Below, piece by piece: positions 36,529-45,366 of a DNA stretch of 64,000 bases. This stretch comes from Cryobacterium suzukii (lineage in GTDB: Bacteria > Actinomycetota > Actinomycetes > Actinomycetales > Microbacteriaceae). The notes below the pieces were generated by a model that was not told the DNA's origin, searched no databases, and saw only the letters and a program-made list of their open reading frames with translations. The stretch lies in contig NZ_SOHJ01000013.1 in the NCBI RefSeq assembly GCF_004403185.1, positions 1 through 64,000 of the forward strand. Reading direction: 5' to 3'. A program made the position numbers and the translations under genes. Position 1 is the stretch's first letter, and every line of letters starts with the position of its first letter.

Positions 36529-37570
36529 GTATTCGCTCGCGCTCATTCCTGGTGACGGCATCGGAGTCGACGTCGTAGCGGCCGCTCTCGTGCCGCTCGA
36601 GGCGGTGGCTGACAAGCACGGTTTCTCGGTGCGTCACACGAGCTTCGACTGGTCGTGCGCTCGCTACCTCGAGACCGGAGCGATGATGCCCGATGACGGC
36701 CTCGAGCAGCTGAGCTCGCACGATGCGGTACTGCTGGGGGCGGTGGGGTGGCCGGCGCAGGTGCCGGACTCGGTGTCGTTGCATGGGCTGCTGCTACCCA
36801 TCCGCAAGGGATTCGATCAGTACGTGAACATGCGCCCGCACCTGCTGCTTCCCGGCATCACCGGGCCCTTGCGCAAATCCGAATTCGACATTCTGGTGAT
36901 TCGTGAAAACACCGAGGGTGAATACTCCGGTGCGGGCGGACGCGTGCACCAGGGCACCCAGAACGAGGTAGCGGTTGAGACGGCCATCTTTACGCGGGCC
37001 GCGGTCGAGCGCATCCTTCGCTACGGGTTCGAGCAGGCTCGCTCGCGCTCGGGTCGGCTCGCGTCGGTCACAAAATCGAACGCACAGAAGCACACGATGG
37101 TGTTCTGGGACGACGTGACCGACGAACTCGCCGCCGAGTACCCCGACGTGACCGTCACGCGGTACCACATCGATGCCATCGCGGCTCGATTCGTGACCCA
37201 CCCGGAGACCCTGGACGTTGTCGTCGCGTCCAACCTGTTTGGCGACATTCTCTCCGATATCGGGGCGGCCATTCAGGGCGGACTCGGGTTCGCCGCTTCG
37301 GCCAACATCAACCCTGACGGCGGTTTTCCATCGATGTTCGAACCTGTGCACGGATCGGCGCCCGACATCGCGGGCCAAGGCATCGCCAACCCCATCGCCA
37401 CTATCTGGAGCGTCTCGCAGATGCTTCAACACTTGGGGGAGCAGGCCGCCGCAGCCGACCTGCTGCGCGCGCTCGGTACCGTCACGGCCACGCCCGCGCG
37501 GCTCACCCCCGACTGCGGCGGCACCGGAACCACTGACACTGTCGCCGCCCAGGTCGCCGCCGCCCTCTGA
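36521..37570 (+). CDS. Tartrate dehydrogenase/isopropylmalate dehydrogenase family enzyme
   Basis: The 349-aa NAD- and metal-dependent beta-hydroxyacid oxidative decarboxylase is closest to TtuC/DmlA type enzymes by pattern (LRPHL-like NMRPHLLLPG with IRENTEGEYSG, K in SVTKSNAQKHT, SNLFGDILSDIGAAIQGGLGFAASANINPDG is the metal/cofactor block, then EPVHGSAPDIAGQGIANPIA). TtuC acts on tartrate or D-malate. It differs from LeuB in context: a GntP permease and an IclR regulator are adjacent and no leuCD. Substrate assignment is inferred. Confidence 0.85.
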   Translation: MSEYSLALIPGDGIGVDVVAAALVPLEAVADKHGFSVRHTSFDWSCARYLETGAMMPDDGLEQLSSHDAVLLGAVGWPAQVPDSVSLHGLLLPIRKGFDQYVNMRPHLLLPGITGPLRKSEFDILVIRENTEGEYSGAGGRVHQGTQNEVAVETAIFTRAAVERILRYGFEQARSRSGRLASVTKSNAQKHTMVFWDDVTDELAAEYPDVTVTRYHIDAIAARFVTHPETLDVVVASNLFGDILSDIGAAIQGGLGFAASANINPDGGFPSMFEPVHGSAPDIAGQGIANPIATIWSVSQMLQHLGEQAAAADLLRALGTVTATPARLTPDCGGTGTTDTVAAQVAAAL

Positions 37571-37585
37571 CCTGCGCAGCCGCCG

Positions 37586-37649
37586 GATCGAGCTTGTCGA
37601 AATTTCAACCAGCGAGGGGCGTAACTCCTGCTCCATGCAGGAGTTACGC
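37586..37649. repeat. REP-like element with 13-bp hairpin
   Basis: CGAGCTTGTCGAAATTTC (37589-37606) is followed by a perfect stem GCGTAACTCCTGC (37619-37631)/GCAGGAGTTACGC (37637-37649) with a 5-nt loop. GAGCTTGTCGAAA-type sequences recur between genes of Microbacteriaceae as I recall. It may also end transcription of the dehydrogenase gene 9-16 nt upstream of it. Confidence 0.55.
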
Positions 37650-38222
37650 GGGCGAGCGACCGCTTGAGGCAGCGGATGACCTCTCGCTTGCTTCTCCTTA
37701 CTCGGTGCGGTTCTGTAGCTAATTCTGGGTGGTTTCATCCCACCGAAGTCGCGTCAGCAGGATTCGATACTGGGCCGCATTGGGTTGACGGTTCCCACCG
37801 CGATTGAGGCGCCGCTTGGTCGTTTCTCTGACGAGAACTCAACCCAGCTGACGCCGCAGAGCGCTGCCAAGTAGGCTTCGTTCTTCATTCTGCATTCTTT
37901 CGGGATTGTCGCCGACGGCGATGAGCAGCGCTGCGGCGCTGTCGTAGCCGACGCCCTGGCTAAGGACCGGACGGCGGTGACTGTCCGGGCCGCGGATTCA
38001 GCGTCAATGGCCAGCGCCCAGCGTTCCGTGCCAATGGCTTCTGACCGCGCTGAAAGCGCTAGGGATCGGCGCGAGGCCTTTAGCGGATGCGGATCGGTCG
38101 ACCCGCACGAGTGCACGCCTGACCGACGGCTCGAGATTCCCGGTCGGCCATCTCAAAAAGACTAGATCCGGATTATCCGTCTGGTCAGGCGTGCTGGCCC
38201 GTGCGCCCGCAGGGCACGCAGG
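37650..38222. other. Non-coding or decayed stretch before the PEP mutase-like gene
   Basis: No intact gene is seen. A plus-strand frame around 37756-38170, interrupted by a TAG at about 37872, reads like a protein (SILGRIGLTVPTAIEAPLGR, later IVADGDEQRCGAVVADALAK), which suggests a decayed gene, but I cannot assign it to a family. Confidence 0.4.
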
Positions 38223-38228
38223 TAGGCT
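38223..38228 (+). promoter_or_regulatory. -10 box of the PEP mutase-like gene
   Basis: TAGGCT lies about 44 nt before the ATG at 38272. No clear -35 is seen. Confidence 0.3.
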
Positions 38229-38271
38229 GCATCGAATCCAACTACTTACTGTGCGGGGTAAAGGAATGAAA

Positions 38272-39048
38272 ATGCCGACTTTTCGGGAGCTCCACTACTC
38301 TGATAAACCGTTTCTGCTGCCCAATGCCTGGGACATCGGCTCAGCCCTGGCGTTTGCGGCCGCAGGATTCCGCGCTGTTGGAACCACCAGCTTTGGCATT
38401 GCGGCCAGCGCGGGCGTTCCCGATGGCAGTCGGTCCAGCAGTGCGGTAACCGCCGCACTGGCGGCGCAACTCTGTCGACTGCCTGTCCACGTCACAGCGG
38501 ATATCGAGGACGGATACTCCGATGACCACGCCGAGGTTGCTGATTTTGTGGCCAAGCTGGCTTCTCTCGGCGTGGTCGGAGTCAACATTGAGGACAGCAC
38601 TGCCGGGCACTTGGTAGACGTGACGTCGTTTGCGGCCAAGGTGACCGCAGTCAAGCGCGGCACTCCGGGCATGTTCGTCAATGCCCGGGTGGACAATTTT
38701 TGGTGTGATGACGGGGCCACGGTGGAGGCCGTCTCGCTCCGAGCGCGCGCGTACGCCGACGCCGGCGCCGACGGAATCTTCGTCCCCGGCGTTTCCAGCC
38801 GGGAGGACATCCGGAGCATCACCAGGGCGGTTGACCTCCCGGTGAACGTGCTGGCACATCCTTCACTAACTGTGGCCGAGCTGGGGCAGCTAGGGGTCAG
38901 GCGCGTGAGTTCCGGCTCCTTGCCGTACCGCGCAGCCTTGGATGCCGCCGTGAGCATCGCCACTGATTTGCGCGACAACCGACAGCCGCCAGCAGCGACT
39001 CCCTACTGGGAGTTGCAGTCTCGCCTGGTTGCTTTCAGCCAGGCATAG
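38272..39048 (+). CDS. Isocitrate lyase/PEP mutase family protein
   Basis: The 258-aa TIM-barrel protein of the PEP mutase/2-methylisocitrate lyase superfamily has LPNAWDIGSALAFAAAGF, TTSFGIAASAGVPDG, metal-ligand DIEDGYSDD (the family's E-D-G), VGVNIEDS and NARVDNFW. It lacks the KKCGH motif of true isocitrate lyase, as usual for this group. Two ATGs are possible, 38266 and 38272. AAGGA (38261-38265) abuts the first but is 6 nt from the second, so 38272 is preferred. Substrate unknown. Confidence 0.85.
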   Translation: MPTFRELHYSDKPFLLPNAWDIGSALAFAAAGFRAVGTTSFGIAASAGVPDGSRSSSAVTAALAAQLCRLPVHVTADIEDGYSDDHAEVADFVAKLASLGVVGVNIEDSTAGHLVDVTSFAAKVTAVKRGTPGMFVNARVDNFWCDDGATVEAVSLRARAYADAGADGIFVPGVSSREDIRSITRAVDLPVNVLAHPSLTVAELGQLGVRRVSSGSLPYRAALDAAVSIATDLRDNRQPPAATPYWELQSRLVAFSQA

Positions 39049-39258
39049 AGCGTCACTCGGTGACCCACGGATGCCCGACCCGAGGAATGGCGACCCAGCC
39101 AGTTCGACCGTCGCTGACAGCGGCGCGCCGTCATTCACCGTGATTGCCGACCAGAACGGCAACACGGGCGTCCTTTGTGTCACCGAGTCCCGTGCGACGA
39201 AGCCTGCTTCGTGACCATCCTGAATCGATCCTGAGCCAACCCCGGAGGTGGCGCCGAC

Positions 39259-40080
39259 TCACCCGCTGATGGTGAGCACGGCCTGAACAGGCGTGTGGTC
39301 CGAAGGCCATTTGCCATCGAAGCGCGTCACATTTATGGCAGTGCGCCGCACGGTGATCGTGGGCGATACGAGGATCCAGTCGATGCGTTTGCGGTCAAGA
39401 CGCGGATCGTGATAGTTCGGAAACGTGCCCCAGGCTTTGGTGACATGAAGTTTTGCCGTGTCCCAGGTGTTGATGATTGCGCCCGATGCCATCAGTTTCG
39501 CGTGGGGGAGGGAGTCAACATCGGTGTTGAAGTCCCCCGTGACTATTGTCGGCAGGGAGGAGGTCGCGATGAGGAGGAGTATCTGGTCGGCGGAGGCGGT
39601 CCTCGATTTCCTCGAGAAGTGGTCAAAATGTGTATTGAGCACACGGAACTCAATTCCCGTCTCGCGGTCGCGGAACGTGGCGTCGACGGCTACTCGCGGC
39701 GTTCGATTCCCCCACGAGGTCGATCCGGGTATTGACGGAGTGCTCGAGAGCGCTGTCTGCGCCCAATCAAGAAGCTGGACCCGGGCAGCATCGAAGATGA
39801 TCGGACAGCCTTCACCGCGCCTGTTCGCGTTGCGACCGAAGCCGACGGAGCGGTAGTTTTCTCCGATCGCGTGCCGCAGGAATCCGGCTTGGTCAGGGAG
39901 CGCCTCTTGAATGCCGATGATGGTGGGGCGTTCGGCGTGGAGCATCCGTTTGATGAGCGGGCTGCGGCGTTCCCACCGGTCGGGGCTGCGCTGCAACGGG
40001 CGCGTCATTCGCCGCCGAATGTTGAATGACATCACGTGCAGGTCCGGCGCTGCGACCGGACCGATGAGTGCAGTGTCCAT
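39259..40080 (-). CDS. Endonuclease/exonuclease/phosphatase family protein
   Basis: The 273-aa EEP-fold hydrolase has MSFNIRRRM (metal Asn), IIGIQEALPDQ (metal Glu), GDFNTDVDS (catalytic Asp-x-Asn), RIDWILVSP and SDHTPVQAV (catalytic Asp-His). No signal peptide. The frame is open to 40146, but that upstream part overlaps a resolvase relic in another frame, so the ATG at 40080 is preferred. The substrate (nucleic acid, sugar phosphate or phospholipid) is unknown. Confidence 0.8.
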   Translation of the reverse strand: MDTALIGPVAAPDLHVMSFNIRRRMTRPLQRSPDRWERRSPLIKRMLHAERPTIIGIQEALPDQAGFLRHAIGENYRSVGFGRNANRRGEGCPIIFDAARVQLLDWAQTALSSTPSIPGSTSWGNRTPRVAVDATFRDRETGIEFRVLNTHFDHFSRKSRTASADQILLLIATSSLPTIVTGDFNTDVDSLPHAKLMASGAIINTWDTAKLHVTKAWGTFPNYHDPRLDRKRIDWILVSPTITVRRTAINVTRFDGKWPSDHTPVQAVLTISG

Positions 40081-40084
40081 CGTG

Positions 40085-40285
40085 TTAGTGACGGCTAACG
40101 CCATCGCCGAGGTGGCGGTAGATTGTGCCGCGGGCGAGCGTGTCATCGAGCGCGGGACTCTTTACCCCCACTTTAGAAGCGCGCTCGACGACCACGCTAA
40201 TGCGGCCGTCAACCGCTAGAGCATCCGTTTGCCCCTTGGGGTTTTCTTCCCGGCTTGGGACGCGCGCGTATTCGATGAAACCCAT
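40085..40285 (-). pseudogene. Serine resolvase/invertase relic with internal deletion
   Basis: The minus strand reads MGFIEYARVPSREENPKGQT then DALAVDGRISVVVERASKVG and SPALDDTLA, which is the N-terminus of serine resolvases (YARVSTREQN, DAL, VFVEKASG, RPALDDALA). It then jumps to RGTIYRHLGDGV, which resembles the C-terminal helix-turn-helix (GRATIYRHL). The catalytic Ser position in YARVS is proline here, and the central about 100 residues are missing. Confidence 0.6.
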
Positions 40286-40485
40286 ATCGATAATGTAACA
40301 AGGTGCCCCCCTGCCCAAACACCCGCCGTGACTTCGTCGATGCATGCGTCGTCCTCAAGACGGTTCACCTCAACGCACCGGGCCTGCCACTGCTGCAAAG
40401 TTGGGCGGTAGGGGGACCCTGCAAATCGCGTTGCGTTCTGCGTCGTCCGGCGTATCGTCGAACGCATTACCGAGGAGGATTTCTG

Positions 40486-41049
40486 ATGCGCAAAGTGACC
40501 TGCTCCATGAGCGTTTCACTGGACGGCTACATTGTCGGGCCGGACGGCAACTTCGATTGGACGGCGCCCGACCAGGAGGTCTTTCGTTTCTGGATCGACG
40601 ATATTCGACAGGTCGGCGTCCACTTGCTGGGACGAAGGCTATACGAGACGATGCTGTACTGGGAGTCGGCCGACCAGGAAGCATCACTCGACGCTGCCGA
40701 CCGTGAGTGGAATGCGCTCTGGAAGCCGCTCCCCAAAGTGGTGTTCTCTACCACGTTGTCCGCAGTCCAGGGCAATGCCCGCCTGGCCTCCGGCGACCTC
40801 GCGGAAGAGATCGAGCGATTACGGGCCGAGCCGGGGGAGGGCGACATCGCAATTGGCGGCGCGACTCTCGCTGCCGAGGCCGCTGCTCTAGGACTGATCG
40901 ATGAGTATCAGGCCATGGTCCATCCGGTGCTGGTGGGCGGCGGCATTCCGTTCTTCCCCCGCGGCGAGCGCCGCGTGAACCTCGAACTCGTCGACAGCCG
41001 CACCTTCCCTTCGGGAGTCGTATACCTCCGGCACCGCGTGGCACGCTAG
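40486..41049 (+). CDS. Dihydrofolate reductase family protein (RibD C-terminal-like)
   Basis: The 187-aa protein has the RibD-C/DHFR-like fold pattern of YyaP/YwjB proteins: MRKVTCSMSVSLDGYIVGPDG, then LLGRRLYETM, KVVFSTTL, GDIAIGGATLAAEA and LIDEYQAMVHPVLVGGGIPFF. GAGGAGGA at 40472-40479 fixes the ATG at 40486. Such proteins are probable NADPH-dependent reductases of unknown substrate and are not the housekeeping folate enzyme. Confidence 0.88.
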   Translation: MRKVTCSMSVSLDGYIVGPDGNFDWTAPDQEVFRFWIDDIRQVGVHLLGRRLYETMLYWESADQEASLDAADREWNALWKPLPKVVFSTTLSAVQGNARLASGDLAEEIERLRAEPGEGDIAIGGATLAAEAAALGLIDEYQAMVHPVLVGGGIPFFPRGERRVNLELVDSRTFPSGVVYLRHRVAR

Positions 41050-41258
41050 CCGGACGGCGGTCCAGATCAGGCCACGCTGAGAGAGCACCGATGGGTCATT
41101 ACGAAGGCCCCCCGAGTAAAGTTCTCAACCGACGAAGACGCAGGTCGAGCCGAGTCCGGCCTCGGTATTCCGGGCGCTTCGGAAAAGATCGAGCGAGCGA
41201 GGTGGAGTTTCGGAAGGCATCTGGTGTCAGATGCCTCCCGCGAATAGGCTTGGTCGCC

Positions 41259-41993
41259 ATGGCGCTCCGACTCGTTCAGGTGAATTTCAAGGCTCGGGAT
41301 GACTCGGCGCTCGGCCGCTTCTGGGCGGAGGCACTCGGCTGGGGCGTGTCCAGTGAGGGCCCCGGCGTGACCAACGTTGAACCCCGGGGAATGATCCTGC
41401 CGGACCCGGCGGCCGTCGGCGTCGATGTCGTCACCATCCCAGACCCCGCAACGGTGATGTACCGCGCACACCTCGATCTCGCCAGCACCTCCGCGGCCCA
41501 TCAGACGGAACTCGTCGGGCGACTCAAGGAGCTGGGCGCAACCTCCGCTGATATTGGCCAGGGCGACGTGCCGTGGACAGTTCTGGCCGATCCCGAGGGC
41601 AACGTGTTCTGCGTTCTGGAGCCCCGGTCGATCTACCAGCACACCGGACCGATCGCCGCGGTGGTCGTCAGCTGTACGGATCCGCGGGCGATGGCCAAAT
41701 TCTGGAACGCAGCTTTGGATTGGACCCTGCACGAGGTGACCGACGATCTGGCACGGCTGCGATCGGCCACGGGTGTGGGGCCGTATTTGGAGTTCGTTCG
41801 CGTACCCGAGGTCACTGCGTGGACCCGCGTCCACCTCGACCTGCGGCCTTATCTTCGTGACGACCAGGCGGCGGAAGTTGCTCGGTTGCGAACTCTTGGG
41901 GCAGTTGACGCTGATATTGACCAGGGCGACGTTCCGTGGGTGGTGCTCACCGACCCGGAGGGGAATGAGTTCTGCGTCCTCACGCCGGCCTGA
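41259..41993 (+). CDS. VOC (glyoxalase/bleomycin-resistance-like) protein with two repeats
   Basis: The 244-aa protein carries two tandem VOC modules: residues about 1-120 and 125-244, each ending with near-identical GDVPW-x-VL-x-DPEGN-x-FCVL. LGRFWAEALGWGV opens the first module and MAKFWNAALDWTL the second. TAGGCT at 41245-41250 lies 8 nt before the ATG, suggesting a leaderless start; a longer frame from 41091 is rejected. Substrate unknown. Confidence 0.85.
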   Translation: MALRLVQVNFKARDDSALGRFWAEALGWGVSSEGPGVTNVEPRGMILPDPAAVGVDVVTIPDPATVMYRAHLDLASTSAAHQTELVGRLKELGATSADIGQGDVPWTVLADPEGNVFCVLEPRSIYQHTGPIAAVVVSCTDPRAMAKFWNAALDWTLHEVTDDLARLRSATGVGPYLEFVRVPEVTAWTRVHLDLRPYLRDDQAAEVARLRTLGAVDADIDQGDVPWVVLTDPEGNEFCVLTPA

Positions 41994-42061
41994 CCCTACC
42001 CAGTGCGTATCTTCTTACCTCGCGGGGCATTCTGAAATGATGCGGTCGTGGAGCGAAGTGC

Positions 42062-42529
42062 TCAGGCGTTCTCGAGTTCCGCGATCACAATCTTCTTCTG
42101 GCCCATCATCACGCCGATCTGCCGAGGTCGGCGCGTCAGATCGGCCATGTTCTCGGGGATAATCTGCCAGCTGACGCCAAATCGGTCTTTGCACCAACCG
42201 CACTGTTCAGACGCGGGTACGTGCGAGAGCTTCGACCAGTACGAGTCGATTTCATCTTGGTTCTTGCACGACACAACGAACGAGATCGCCTCGTTGAAGG
42301 TGAAAAGCGGCCCGCCGTCGAGACAAACAAAGTCCACTCCGTTGAGCGTGAATGAACCGTTCAATACTTTGGCGGACATTCCGACAAAGTGTTCGTCGAG
42401 AGCCGCATCGGGGTAGTCGACGATGGAATTGATGCGGGAGTTTGGGAACAAATCGACGTAGTACGTCATCGCCTCGCGCGCGCTGCCATCGAACCATAGG
42501 CATGGTCGGATGGGTAGAAGTTCGGTCAT
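42062..42529 (-). CDS. VOC family protein (PhnB-like)
   Basis: The 155-aa protein matches the PhnB/3-demethylubiquinone methyltransferase-like VOC group: PCLWFDGSAREAMTYYVDLFPNSRI, LNGVDFVCLDGGP, FTFNEAISFVVSC, then CGWCKDRFGVSWQIIPENM. It is convergent with the two-repeat VOC gene. PhnB proteins have no proven general function. Confidence 0.9.
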   Translation of the reverse strand: MTELLPIRPCLWFDGSAREAMTYYVDLFPNSRINSIVDYPDAALDEHFVGMSAKVLNGSFTLNGVDFVCLDGGPLFTFNEAISFVVSCKNQDEIDSYWSKLSHVPASEQCGWCKDRFGVSWQIIPENMADLTRRPRQIGVMMGQKKIVIAELENA

Positions 42530-42721
42530 CGATACCTCCGTGTTAGACCTTTTCCGTCACACCCTAGTTCGACCCCCGCATTTTTCCAAGGGAGTTCGGC
42601 CCGATCCTGTGGTGGGGATTCCACCCTCGTCTTTGGCATATAAGAATCCGCTAAGACGGAAAAGAGCCCGGCGGGAACGATTCTTAGAAGGTCCTGTGAC
42701 GTCACGCCTGACTCTAGAAGG

Positions 42722-43280
42722 ATGAGCCTACATCGCCGGTTCGCCCGGACCGCTATTTCGGTCGTGCTCATCAGCGTTGTAGGTACTCTGATCACCGATG
42801 CTGTGGGTGACAACGGTCGTCTTCGCTGTCGCGCTGGCCGCGACCTTCACGGTCTGGGCCATTTCAGAGAAGACACCCTCCATCCACTCCATTTTCACGA
42901 TCCGGCGAGAGTCGTTCTATTGGCTGGCCGTCTTGTTCACGTTCGCCCTGGGCGCCGCGGCCGGCGACCTCGTGGCTGAGGGACTCAATCTGGGCTTCCT
43001 CGTGGCGCTGCTCGTCTTCGCTGCCGCCATCGCGTTGGTTGCCGTGGCGTACTTCGTCTTTAATCTCAATGCTGTGCTCGCCTTCTGGATCGCGTACATC
43101 CTGACCCGCCCGTTGGGCGCATCCACCGGCGATCTCCTCTCGCAGCCCCTCGCCGGCGGCGGGCTCGGGCTCGGAACCACGGGAACCAGCGTGCTCTTTC
43201 TGTCGGTGATCCTCGTCCTGGTGATCGTGCTCACCCGCCGCGCACGCGGCACAGATGCACGTCTGACGGCCACGGTCTAA
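42722..43280 (+). pseudogene. COG4705-type membrane protein, N-terminally truncated and frameshifted
   Basis: The last 160 codons (from ATG 42798) encode four membrane segments in the COG4705 pattern: SIHSIFTIRRESFYWLAVLF, FALGAAAGDLVAEGL, FWIAYILTRPLGASTGDLLSQP. Just upstream, in a different frame (42722-42797), the sequence reads ISVVLISVVGTLITDA, which is the expected preceding segment, so a one-base shift separates the pieces near 42795. The first half of the usual about 250-aa protein is missing. A shortened protein from ATG 42798 could still be made. Confidence 0.7.
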
Positions 43281-43556
43281 TCACCGCGTGCAGCAGCGGA
43301 TGCCTGACGCGAACGCAGGGTTTTTGGATCGGTTCAGGCCGTCGGCTGTCACGATCGCCCGATTCGTGCCGGTCGTGCGTCGTGCTCTCCGTCGTGCCCG
43401 TTGAAATCAGGGTCGTCGTCACACGTCGCCAGAGTTCTCGCGTGTGACCATCGGCAGGCTCATCCGCCTCGGCGACCCTATGATTGGCGCAAGAGGAGCC
43501 ATGCGGTGAGTTCGAGAAGTTGACACAGTAACTGAATTCTGGGAAAGGTGACGACC

Positions 43557-44312
43557 ATGCCGGTGTGGTTGCAGGCTCTCTTTTGGGGAACGCTTGCGGG
43601 TGGAGCGCTGGTTCTTGGCTCTGCCTTGTCGTGGTGGTGGAACATCCCCTCCAAGGTTGTTTCGCTGATCATGTCGTTTGGCGCCGGAGTATTGATTTCC
43701 GCTCTGGCTTTTGATCTGGTTGATGAAGCGGCCCGTGCCGGGGGCCTGTGGCCGACAGCGGCAGGTTTTCTGGCGGGTGCGTTGGTCTACGTGGGAGCCA
43801 ACGCGCTTCTCGCGCGGCGAGGAGCTAAACATCGGAAGCGGTCCGGGGGCAAGCAGCCATCGGAAAAGGAGAGTCCGGGTAGCGGGACTGCCATTGCAGT
43901 TGGAGCGCTGCTCGACGGTATACCCGAATCCGTCGTTCTTGGGCTCGGACTCGTCGCCGGTGGTGCGGTCAGCCCTGCCGTGCTGGCAGCGGTATTCATC
44001 TCGAACGTGCCGGAAGGACTTTCCAGCACTGCTGGCATGAAGAAGGCCGGCCGGAGCGCGGGTTACGTCTTCGGTGTCTGGGGAGGGATTGCCATCATCT
44101 CGGGAATCGCTTCTCTGATCGGATATCTCAGTTTACAAAGCGCTTCGGTCGAACTCGTCGCATTCATTACCGCAACGGCTGCCGGCGCCATTCTGGCTAT
44201 GCTCGCCGACACGATGATCCCCGAGGCCTTCGAAGAACACCACACGCTCACTGGCCTCATTGCCGCTGTGGGGTTTCTCACCGCGTTCACGATCAATCAG
44301 GCAGGGAATTAA
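43557..44312 (+). CDS. ZIP family divalent metal transporter
   Basis: The 251-aa membrane protein has about eight segments with the ZIP signature histidine-poor variants in segments IV and V: AVGALLDGIPESVVLGLGL and FISNVPEGLSSTAGM. A basic, hydrophilic loop (KHRKRSGGKQPSEKESP) lies between segments III and IV. The frame is open from GTG 43548, but AAAGGTG at 43544-43550 fits the ATG at 43557. Likely zinc or another divalent cation; direction is not evident. Confidence 0.88.
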   Translation: MPVWLQALFWGTLAGGALVLGSALSWWWNIPSKVVSLIMSFGAGVLISALAFDLVDEAARAGGLWPTAAGFLAGALVYVGANALLARRGAKHRKRSGGKQPSEKESPGSGTAIAVGALLDGIPESVVLGLGLVAGGAVSPAVLAAVFISNVPEGLSSTAGMKKAGRSAGYVFGVWGGIAIISGIASLIGYLSLQSASVELVAFITATAAGAILAMLADTMIPEAFEEHHTLTGLIAAVGFLTAFTINQAGN

Positions 44313-44363
44313 GCCCGCGCTTGGCTAGTTACTCCGTCACCGGGTAGCGCGGCAGAAGGGTGA

Positions 44364-45179
44364 CTACGTAGGAGGTCCTGCGCCTGCCGGTGGCAGGCTC
44401 CGCAGGACGATGACCTGCTGCACCAAGGTCCAAAGGTTAGAGGTGAGCAAGTAGAACAAGACGCCGAGGGGCAAGGCCACTCCGGAGACGACGAAGATGA
44501 CGGGCAGCAGATACGTCAAGATCCGCTGCTGGCGGAACAGCGGAGACGCTCTATTCTCCGGCGAAATGTACTTTTGCATGACGAGCTGTGACGCCGTCAT
44601 GAGTGCGACCATTGCCGCGGCAATCCACAAAACGGATGGCTCGAATGGCACGCCAGCCGTCATCAATGACCATTGCGCGGCGAACGAGTCGTGCAGGGCA
44701 GCGGCGCCGAAGAGCTGTGCGCTGCCGAACTGCATGGCGAGGGGCTCATTGAGCAGGCCGATGCCGACCTTCCCCTGCTGGGCGTCGTAGAGCACGGAGA
44801 ATAGTGCGAGGAAGATTGGTGCTTGAAGCATGAGCGGGAGATAGACAGTCAGCGGGTTCGTTCCGGTAGCTGCGTAAAGGGCCATAATCTCGCGAGACAT
44901 GGCCTCGCGAGAGAGGGGGTCAGTCTTGCCCTTGTACCGATCTTGGATCGCTTTCAGCTGCGGCGCAATTCGCAGCATCCGCTGCCGGCCCCTTATCTGC
45001 CTCGCGACGAGAGGAATGAGAGCGGCGCGCACCACGAGTACGAGGCCGATGATCGAGATTACCCACGTGATACCGGCGGCCGGTTCGAGGCCAAAATATG
45101 AAAATAGCCAGTGCCAACCGACCAGTAGCAGCTCCACGATCCATTTCACGGGCCAGAGGATCGTGCCGATGACATCCAT
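44364..45179 (-). CDS. YidC/Oxa1 family membrane insertase (second paralogue)
   Basis: The 271-aa protein has five membrane segments of the YidC core: WIVELLLVGWHWLFSYFG, the positively charged hairpin (RQIRGRQRMLRIAPQLKAIQDRYKGK), YLPLMLQAPIFLALFSVL, and the last two near LLPVIFVVSGVALPLGVLFYLL. The conserved membrane Arg (LVVRAALIPL) is present. Start ATG 45179 rather than the open frame to 45245. It is not in the usual rpmH-rnpA-yidC context, so it is probably an accessory paralogue. Confidence 0.88.
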   Translation of the reverse strand: MDVIGTILWPVKWIVELLLVGWHWLFSYFGLEPAAGITWVISIIGLVLVVRAALIPLVARQIRGRQRMLRIAPQLKAIQDRYKGKTDPLSREAMSREIMALYAATGTNPLTVYLPLMLQAPIFLALFSVLYDAQQGKVGIGLLNEPLAMQFGSAQLFGAAALHDSFAAQWSLMTAGVPFEPSVLWIAAAMVALMTASQLVMQKYISPENRASPLFRQQRILTYLLPVIFVVSGVALPLGVLFYLLTSNLWTLVQQVIVLRSLPPAGAGPPT

Positions 45180-45366
45180 TTTGGAATCCAATCCCTTCGT
45201 GCGACGTCGTGACCAATGTAGCGGGACTTTCCCCGAAGCGGGCATCCATCGGTCGCCGCGGTGGCCTCCGCGAGGATGATGAGTTCAGCCGCTTACGGCG
45301 CGCGGTGACAGAATTGGGTGAAGGGTCGACGCAAATTTCGGTGGCCCTGCGCAGAGAAGGAAACCC

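Noticed and set aside
36521-37570. leuB (3-isopropylmalate dehydrogenase) as the name of the dehydrogenase
   Set aside because: The family is the same, but the context (GntP permease, IclR regulator) and sequence pattern favour a tartrate/D-malate type enzyme.
41091-41258. N-terminal extension of the two-repeat VOC protein
   Set aside because: The extra 56 residues are Arg-rich and unlike the family; a -10 box lies just before ATG 41259.
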